A stretch of DNA of 28,569 nucleotides. Source: JAHWKS01 sp964458385 (GTDB lineage: Bacteria; Planctomycetota; Planctomycetia; Pirellulales; Pirellulaceae). The stretch is from positions 1 to 28,569 of the forward strand of contig CAYWIS010000059.1 in the NCBI GenBank assembly GCA_964458385.1, written 5' to 3'. Numbering within the stretch: position 1 is the stretch's first letter; each line of letters opens with the position of its first letter. The notes under the pieces are model-generated. The model saw only the letters and a program-made list of their open reading frames with translations, did not search any database and was not told the origin of the DNA. Positions 23,016 through 28,569 of the stretch are shown piece by piece. Made by a program: the position numbers and the translations under genes.

Positions 23016-23843
23016 GTGCTGAAACGCATTCTCGTTGGTTTGGGCGGCTCCGACTATGCGATCGCCGCCATTAATCAGGCGGTCGCGCTGGCGATGGCGC
23101 ATAACGCCCAGATCACGGGCGTGACGATTATTGATGAAGCCAGGTTGTTATCGGTGGGACCTGTTCCGCTACACGATGGGATACATGCCCGCGAGTTGGC
23201 CGAGGCCCGCATGATCAAGGCCGAAGAGGGTGTGGAGTGGTCCCTCCGCAAGTTCTCCGAAGCCTGTGAAGCGGCGGGTGTGCCGTATCAAATGCAGCGA
23301 GAAGTAGGCGAGCCCTTGGCGTTGTTGACCGAGCAGGCGCGCTATCACGATTTGATGATTTTTGGGCTGCGGAGCTTATTTGACTTCAATGTACTTCCTG
23401 ATCCTCATGACGCTCTGGTGCGTCTTGTGCAGGCGGGGGTGCATCCGTTGCTTGCGGTGTCACGCGGGTATTACCCAATCAAGAAAGTTCTGATTGCCTA
23501 CAGCGGTTCGTTGGAATCGGCCAAAACGATGAAGCAGTTTGTGCAAATGCGGCTATGGCCTGAGAGCCAAATTCGCATTGTCTGTTTTGACGATGGCGCG
23601 CGTGACGCAAGGCAACTACTGAACGACGCCGCCGAATATTGCCGGGCACATGATCTAATTGTTGAAACCGAATGCGTTGCTGGTTCTCCCAAGGAGCAGC
23701 TATTGCCTTATGCCGAGGCCTGGGGCGCCGAACTGACGGTGATCGGAAACAGCGCCAAAAAACTGCTGCTCCGTCGTATCTTTGGCGAAACCGCGTTACA
23801 CGCAATTCGCCACGCCAATCGCCCGCTATTTCTCGCGCAGTGA
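23016..23843 (+). CDS. Tandem universal stress protein (UspA family)
   Basis: The 275-residue cytosolic protein holds two Usp folds. The first (about 1-150) opens with MLKRILVGLGGSDYAIAAINQAVALA, the canonical strand-helix start with the conserved Asp. The second begins near residue 153 (IKKVLIAYSGS) and ends with VIGNSAKKLLLRRIFGETALHAIRH, a diverged form of the G-x2-G-x9-G-S ATP loop, so ATP binding in this half is uncertain. Tandem Usp proteins are typical stress sensors. The start is GTG at 23016 with a GTGAGG purine stretch about 11 bases upstream. It is monocistronic; the next gene is convergent 158 bases away. Confidence 0.85.
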   Translation: MLKRILVGLGGSDYAIAAINQAVALAMAHNAQITGVTIIDEARLLSVGPVPLHDGIHARELAEARMIKAEEGVEWSLRKFSEACEAAGVPYQMQREVGEPLALLTEQARYHDLMIFGLRSLFDFNVLPDPHDALVRLVQAGVHPLLAVSRGYYPIKKVLIAYSGSLESAKTMKQFVQMRLWPESQIRIVCFDDGARDARQLLNDAAEYCRAHDLIVETECVAGSPKEQLLPYAEAWGAELTVIGNSAKKLLLRRIFGETALHAIRHANRPLFLAQ

Positions 23844-23983
23844 CCAGATAACTTGGCTCGCTTGCCGCGTTTCTAAGAGCTTCGTTGGGCCGATAACGCC
23901 AAAGAGACGCGCGTCGGTGAACGCTAAAATCGTGCGCTTCGACTCGTGCTTCCTTAGCCGCTAACCCTCTGTTCCGAGAAGGC

Positions 23984-24000
23984 GCATGGTGGAGCCATGC
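23984..24000. terminator. Small hairpin at the end of the sialidase-like gene
   Basis: GCATGG (23984-23989) pairs with CCATGC (23995-24000) around TGGAG, immediately after the minus-strand stop codon (24002-24004) and in a gap between convergent genes. With a 6-bp stem and no T-run, this is a weak terminator candidate. Confidence 0.3.
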
Positions 24001-24001
24001 A

Positions 24002-25200
24002 TCAATGCGCACTGTCTGGCTTGCTGCCTTCGGCTAGCTGTTTGACGGGAATGCTGGTCATGACACAGTGACGCTTCTCCGACGTGTAGACGACGTACAG
24101 CACGCCTTGATGCTCAATGGCGCTGGGGTAAGACCATTCCGGACCTGCGTTCAACTCCCGGCTGTAACCATCGCGGATCTTCCAAAGTTTGCTGAAGGTC
24201 GTTTCGCCTGGGCGGCTGACCGCGATCACTAGCATATCGCGCCGCACCTGGCCGCCCGGTAAATTGCAAAGCACATAGCGCTGCCCGGCGCTGAGAACGC
24301 CCGCATAAATCTTTGAGGAATCCATCGGAAAATTATGTCCCTGCGGCCCAGTCCAAGTCCGCCCTTGATCGCGGCTGAAAAAGAGCAGCGAGCCATCCCT
24401 CTCGCGCCGCATGAGCGCCGTTAGCTGGTCACGCTCGACGAGCACCGTCGTTTCGGGAAAGACAATACGTGGGTCCTTCTTGACTTCGACCGCCGGCGCC
24501 ATCGGAACAAGTCGCCACGGTCTTGTCAGGTCGTCGCCGTCGCTGATCGCCACGGCCGGAATGGTTGGCTTTTGGCCCGGCTTTTCCGCCATGCGTCCAG
24601 CCATAAGAAAGTTGCCGTCGGCAAGCGGTTGCGGGGGACAATTGGCGATAAACGGTCCTGTAATCACGCCGCGGCTGGTCCACTGGTCGGCCTTTTCGTC
24701 GANNNNNNNNNNAGAACGAATGCTTCACAGGCGTAAACTAGGTCCGGCCCACCTTTCATCCGCGTGATAAATGCGTGGAGCACGCCGTGATGCGAATAAA
24801 GCGCTACGGGAACATACATGATGTTTTGCTTATCGCGGTCGGCGGCGACAACCTCTGGCTCCGACCAGGTGCGCCCGTCATCAAGGGAACGCCGCGCACG
24901 AATAATCGAGGTTCCCACCATTTCGGCCTGAGGGCAGTTGTACCAGGCGGCGACCAGCATGCCCTTGTGCGCGACAATGGCCGAGTCATGCAGAAAGTTG
25001 AACCCGTCGCCGCGGGCGCGGTGAACCATTACATCGGTTGCCCCCGGAACGTAGGCGATGTCTTGGCGGCGAGGAAACGGAACGCGTTCGTCCCACAATT
25101 CCCCACGAATGCTGTGCGTTTCCTCGGCAGCCGCGCTTACCAAGAGCGCGCCGCCTCCCAACACAACGGCCACAACGACCCGCAAGGCAATTCGGTTCAT
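24002..25200 (-). CDS. Secreted sialidase-like BNR/Asp-box protein, split by an assembly gap
   Basis: Two open frames on either side of ten unknown bases form one gene. The 5' part (25200 to 24713, 162 codons) has a signal peptide (ALRVVVAVVLGGGALLVSAAA) and the Asp box SLDDGRTW (105-112). The 3' part (24700 to 24002) begins DEKADQWTSRG and has a second Asp box, SRDQGRTW. Two Asp boxes with SAIVAHKGMLVAAWYN and YPSAIEHQGVLYVVYTS blocks indicate a six-bladed sialidase/neuraminidase-like propeller (BNR_2 group). Total length is about 400 residues. The two parts are in different frames as written only because the ten Ns are a placeholder. Whether it cleaves sialic acid is uncertain; many planctomycete members act on other glycans or are unassigned. 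Confidence 0.75.
24703..24712. other. Assembly gap of ten Ns inside a coding sequence
   Basis: Ten N bases sit within the sialidase-like gene. Coding continuity across the gap requires a missing length of 2 modulo 3, whereas ten is 1 modulo 3, so the number is a scaffold placeholder rather than a measured length. Confidence 0.95.
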
Positions 25201-25338
25201 TCGCGCAAATCCTCCCGGCAATTCTGAAAGCCGCGCCAAAACCCGATGCAACTGTGACGGAGGGAACACCATTCTTGGGAAATTCACCGTCCGTATTCAG
25301 CCGTTGCGCGTCGCTCTTGCGCGCCGCGCTTGCCTTGG

Positions 25339-26328
25339 CTATTCGGCAGGAGTTTCCTTTTCAGCCGGGAGGGCGCCGAGGAGTTCGACTTCCGCCACCA
25401 CCGCGCGGTGATCCGAAGGATAGGGCGTTACTACGATGTCGGCGAACTGTGGCGATTCTCCGACAACATGGGCGGCGCGGACTCTTACCGCCCCGCTTGC
25501 GAACACGAAATCGATCCGATCGTGCCGGTCCTTGGGATCGTCCAGAGAAGTGGTTGGCGTCCAAGTCAAACCGCGCCGCTTGGTCGGATCGGGATGAACG
25601 CTGCGGTACGCGTCGACAAAGCCCACAGCTTCCACCGCATGAGTTGTGGGCCATTGCACCGGCAAAGGACAGAGGTTCGCCGCTGCGGCTTCCGGAGTCC
25701 AGTCGCGATGCGAAGGTTCATTGAAGTCGCCCGTAATGAACACCGGCAACTGCTCGGGCAAAACGGTTTTGACTTCGGCCAGCATGCGCGTTACCTGATC
25801 ACCTCGCGCGGCGCGGGCCGCCTGAATCGCTTCGCGCTCGGTCTTCACGAATTCGCCGTCCCCGTACGGTATGCCAAGAAGCTGATACGGCTGATAGGGG
25901 CTGGCTGCGAAGTGGGCGTTGAACATGTACAGTTGCCGACCCGAAGGCAATTCCAGGCGAGCGCCCCACTTGTTGGGAGTCGCCGCCACAATGTTAAATC
26001 GGCTGATGATGCCGGTCCGCCCGCCTTGATCGATGTATTGCCAACCTAACCGTCGGGCAATTTCACGAGCGCGGTCGGGGCGCGGTTCGCCATTGGGGGC
26101 GTTTCCTGCCGTCTCCTGAAGTCCCACGATGTCGGCCTTGGCCGCTTGGATGACCGCAATGGTTTGGGCAAGCGGTTGTTTCCCCGCGTCGCCGCCATGC
26201 CAGAGATTGAAGCTCATGACCCGAACGATGTCGGCAGGCTTCGCTTCCTCTGCGGCGTTCACGTTGTTTCCCCCGGCAACGGCCAGGAGAACAACCAGTC
26301 CTATCCATCGGAAGATGCGTCGGTTCAT
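25339..26328 (-). CDS. Secreted endonuclease/exonuclease/phosphatase (EEP) family protein
   Basis: The 329-residue protein has a Sec signal peptide (RIFRWIGLVVLLAVAGGNNVNA, cleavage near residue 25) and a complete EEP/DNase-I-like fold. Catalytic and metal residues are visible: Asn41 in MSFNLWHG, Glu72 in GLQET, FNAHF, GDFNEPSH, DRIDFVFA and PSDHRAV. The family includes nucleases, sphingomyelinases and inositol-phosphate or endonuclease-like phosphodiesterases; an exported member suggests extracellular nucleic acid or phospholipid breakdown. It lies among other exported phosphoesterases, in line with phosphate scavenging (inference). Spacing is 138 bases from the sialidase-like gene downstream and 108 from the metallophosphoesterase upstream, all on the same strand. 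Confidence 0.9.
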   Translation of the reverse strand: MNRRIFRWIGLVVLLAVAGGNNVNAAEEAKPADIVRVMSFNLWHGGDAGKQPLAQTIAVIQAAKADIVGLQETAGNAPNGEPRPDRAREIARRLGWQYIDQGGRTGIISRFNIVAATPNKWGARLELPSGRQLYMFNAHFAASPYQPYQLLGIPYGDGEFVKTEREAIQAARAARGDQVTRMLAEVKTVLPEQLPVFITGDFNEPSHRDWTPEAAAANLCPLPVQWPTTHAVEAVGFVDAYRSVHPDPTKRRGLTWTPTTSLDDPKDRHDRIDFVFASGAVRVRAAHVVGESPQFADIVVTPYPSDHRAVVAEVELLGALPAEKETPAE

Positions 26329-26436
26329 CGGCGTGATTCGTTTTGCGGAGGGGGAGCGTAGCGCAGTACGCCGTTCAAGAGCATCGGTTGCAAGTAACGG
26401 CGATACCGCGCTGGGAGGAGGGGATGCCGTGGTAAC

Positions 26437-27690
26437 TTAGACGTTCCACTCGCGGCGGCTGATCGTCTTACCCGAGAGATCTTCGACGCGGCATTCGACC
26501 TTACCGCCTTCGGCCCGAACGATCGTTAGCGTCGCCCGTTCTGGTTGCGGTCCGCCGCCGACGATTTGCATGACGGGCTCCGATTCATTCGGTTCGTCAA
26601 TTCGGTGCTGGTGTGTGTGACCCGAGATGACCGCGGCAAAGCGGGCCTCGCGCAACGTTGGCAACCACAGTTTCGCCCCCATCCCGCTATAGTAAGCGAA
26701 GCCCTCCAACGTCGTCCCGTCGTTATGTCGGGGGAGGCCGCGAAGCGGAATATGGCAGACCGCCAACCGAATTGGCGCATTGGCAATTTCGGGACGTTGG
26801 ACCGCCGATTTCAGCCACACGGCTTGCTGTTCACGATACGGTTCATACGCGGCGGTGCCGGCAAAGACAGGGTGCGCGTCGGGCTTGTCTTCGCCGGTAT
26901 CAAGCCCCACCAAAGCCACCGGACCAAGACGCAACGCGAAATTGTAAGGCAACTCTTGTCCCGGCCAACCGCTCAGGCCAAGGCAAAGTTCGCGCGCCCG
27001 CTGGCCGCGGACATCGTGATTGCCGGGAACAAACAACAGCGGGCGCTCCGCCGCCCAACCTTGCGAAACATCGCCCGCAGGGTTAAGCACGATCTGCATG
27101 GGGGCGTCCTGAGCGTCGAAGTCGTTACACGTATCGCCGTTCCAAATCAGAACATCAGGATCGACCTCCGCAACACGCGTATGCAGGGCCGCCAACGTGG
27201 CGCGATTCTCATGCGTGTCGTTAACAATGGCGATTGTGATCCGGTCCGCCTCTGGACTGGGTAGCCGCAATCGATAGACGGGGCTTTGAACCACCTCGCC
27301 GCGTTCCAACTGATAGGCGTTCTTGTAAGTGAGCGGTTGAGCCACAATGCGATAGAAAATCGACTCGCCCGGCGCAAGCGGCTTATCAAGCCGAACCCGA
27401 ACCGATAATGCCTGATTGCTAGCGCGGACAAGCCCATGATGGGCGGAGATCGCCGTCTGATCCAAATGATCGGCCGAACGTCCCCACTCCACCCAGCCTG
27501 TCGCCAGCGCAGAGACAGCAAAGTGTACGGTGAAACTGTCGGCCGCCGGGTGTTGCACGACCGGGGGACTGGTTATCAACGGCGACGCCCCTTTCGCAGC
27601 ATCGTCGCTTGCCTTGGCCGTTTCGGTAAGTTGCAAGCTCAAAGCCGAAACCGGAATCAAACCGAGAAACGTGCGACGCGGCAAACGCAT
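26437..27690 (-). CDS. Tat-exported calcineurin-like metallophosphoesterase with Fn3-like N-domain
   Basis: The 417-residue protein begins with a twin-arginine signal (PRRTFLGLIPVSAL), which suggests export folded with its metals. Residues about 38-145 form a purple-acid-phosphatase-like Fn3 domain (FTVHFAVSALATGWVEWG, PLAPGESIFYRIVA). The phosphatase domain has the full set of metal-binding blocks: AIVNDTHEN, IWNGDTCNDF, FVPGNHDVRG, AVCHIPLRG and ISGHTHQH. It should hydrolyse phosphomonoesters or diesters in the periplasm. GGGAG lies 8 bases before the ATG, and the Tat motif fixes the start. Confidence 0.92.
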   Translation of the reverse strand: MRLPRRTFLGLIPVSALSLQLTETAKASDDAAKGASPLITSPPVVQHPAADSFTVHFAVSALATGWVEWGRSADHLDQTAISAHHGLVRASNQALSVRVRLDKPLAPGESIFYRIVAQPLTYKNAYQLERGEVVQSPVYRLRLPSPEADRITIAIVNDTHENRATLAALHTRVAEVDPDVLIWNGDTCNDFDAQDAPMQIVLNPAGDVSQGWAAERPLLFVPGNHDVRGQRARELCLGLSGWPGQELPYNFALRLGPVALVGLDTGEDKPDAHPVFAGTAAYEPYREQQAVWLKSAVQRPEIANAPIRLAVCHIPLRGLPRHNDGTTLEGFAYYSGMGAKLWLPTLREARFAAVISGHTHQHRIDEPNESEPVMQIVGGGPQPERATLTIVRAEGGKVECRVEDLSGKTISRREWNV

Positions 27691-28161
27691 ATCGGAACTC
27701 CCAAGAGGAAATTGGAAAAAGGCCCGTGCTTCCTACAAGTTTGATCCAGATGGTAGGAGAGTCTAGGTCTCGTGTCGAGCCAAGGGAGCTCAAAAGTGCA
27801 ACAACAAGTAGCCGCCAACCAAGCGGACGATAATCCCTGGGCGACGATGTGCAACTGTCCTCATCAACAACCGTGCGCCGGCAACGAACGGAGCCACGTC
27901 CGCGAATCGCCCTGCGCCATTGGTCGATGTTCTTTGCTGTCCTCTTGGAGGCTCATGCAAGCCCACCTTCGACGCTGCGGCAATCCTTCTGGGTGCGCGG
28001 GTACGAAGGGCGACGTAGACCCTTCAGAAACGCACATCGAGAGTTGGTTGGTGGATACGCTGTAGTGCGACGTTGGGCAATATTGCAAAGGACGTGTGGC
28101 CGTCGGTTGCAACGAAGCCAACATCCACACCGACCACGGTGAGGCGGTATCTTAACAACGC
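27691..28161. other. Intergenic region without recognised features
   Basis: This 471-base stretch lies upstream of the metallophosphoesterase gene and downstream of the beta-helix gene. Short open frames on both strands have no ribosome binding site or recognisable domain. CACCG/CGGTG near 28128-28141 could be a minimal 5-bp stem after the beta-helix gene, but this is weak. No tRNA or repeat was seen. Confidence 0.4.
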
Positions 28162-28569
28162 CTACTTTTCCATAACCGTCACCTGCTGCGACTTTTTCGC
28201 GTTCGGACTGCAAAGGGGGACATTGGCCGGCGTCGTGTGGTTGTCCTGGGCAATAATCGTAATCGGATTTTGCGCGTTCTCGGTCAGGCCGGTCACCACA
28301 TACGGCGACTTGCCAAGTTGCAAGACATTTCCTTGCAGGGTCAGCGGCTCCTGGTCGGTTAGTTCCCCTGCGCTACCGCCGGTCCGATCGTCATAGTACT
28401 CAACGATTCCCGCGGAGCCGGTGGTTGTGAAACGGCAGTCAATCACGCTGACGGGCTTTTTCATTGCGTACTGGGGCAACTTCACCAGAGCGCCTTCGCT
28501 GGTGATTGTGCAGTTTTCAAAGAGTGTCTTGGCGCCCTGAAACCAGTACCCAAAGTGGAGCGAAAAATC
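28162..28569 (-). CDS. C-terminal part of a right-handed beta-helix-like protein (partial)
   Basis: The frame is open from the stop at 28162 to the window edge, giving 135 C-terminal residues of a longer protein. Short repeating strand-turn units such as TLFENCTITSEG, VSVIDCRFTTTG, LTLQGNVLQLG and ITIIAQDNHTT fit a right-handed parallel beta-helix of the pectate-lyase type. The N-terminus lies outside the window. A polysaccharide lyase, or a surface protein with the same fold, is likely. A GTG at 28485 is only an internal codon. Confidence 0.6.
   Translation of the reverse strand, partial: DFSLHFGYWFQGAKTLFENCTITSEGALVKLPQYAMKKPVSVIDCRFTTTGSAGIVEYYDDRTGGSAGELTDQEPLTLQGNVLQLGKSPYVVTGLTENAQNPITIIAQDNHTTPANVPLCSPNAKKSQQVTVMEK

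Noticed and set aside
24002..25200. Reading the sialidase-like region as two genes or a pseudogene
   Set aside because: The apparent break coincides exactly with the N placeholder. Both sides stay open up to the gap and together make one full-length protein.
25330..26049. A 239-codon plus-strand frame opposite the EEP-family gene
   Set aside because: It is an antisense shadow. The minus strand encodes a complete set of EEP catalytic motifs with a signal peptide.
26545..27264. A 239-codon plus-strand frame opposite the metallophosphoesterase gene
   Set aside because: It is an antisense shadow with no domain. The minus strand has the Tat signal and all metallophosphoesterase blocks.

Overview
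The window looks like chromosomal DNA of a planctomycete, most likely Pirellulales-like (inference). It is GC-rich. It pairs a CitG-like protein with a pterin synthase of the kind linked to methanopterin-type C1 cofactors in this phylum. It also carries many secreted FG-GAP, LamG, sialidase, beta-helix and phosphoesterase proteins, genes are spaced singly with few operons, and Shine-Dalgarno sequences are often weak. No tRNA, rRNA, CRISPR array, transposase or prophage gene was recognised.

Layout. 1-2101 (+): the 3' end of an unidentified gene translationally coupled to a CitG-like gene, then a QueD/PTPS-like gene and a CheX-like phosphatase. 2339-6635 (-): enolase, a YegS/DAGK-like lipid kinase, and an AAA+ ATPase with a winged-helix-like region. 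6923-9690 (+): a sugar-binding lipoprotein and a two-domain sugar ABC ATPase, with no permease in the window. 9799-14832 (-): FtsH, a secreted FG-GAP beta-propeller, and a CobB/CbiA-like protein that lacks both active-site signatures. 15330-18581 (+): RNase III with an acidic tail, a PP-loop thiouridylase-like protein and a BaiN/HI0933 flavoprotein; the last two are probably one operon. 18547-21306 (-): a CelD/FemAB-like acetyltransferase whose end overlaps the flavoprotein gene, and a PhoD-like phosphodiesterase. 21760-23843 (+): a secreted LamG-domain protein and a tandem universal stress protein. 24002-28569 (-): a sialidase-like exoprotein interrupted by an assembly gap, a secreted EEP-family phosphatase, a Tat-exported metallophosphoesterase, and the C-terminal part of a beta-helix-like protein that runs off the window.

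The strongest oddity is the sugar-binding lipoprotein at 6923-8050. Its sequence order is circularly permuted: the segment that normally forms the second half of a RbsB-type periplasmic binding protein comes first, directly behind the lipoprotein signal, and the normal N-terminal half follows through a new linker. The second oddity is the cobyrinate diamide synthase-like protein at 13432-14832, which has no P-loop and has Gly in place of the glutamine-amidotransferase nucleophile Cys, so it is probably a pseudoenzyme or has a new role. Several perfect inverted repeats at gene ends probably act as terminators or RNA-stabilising hairpins.
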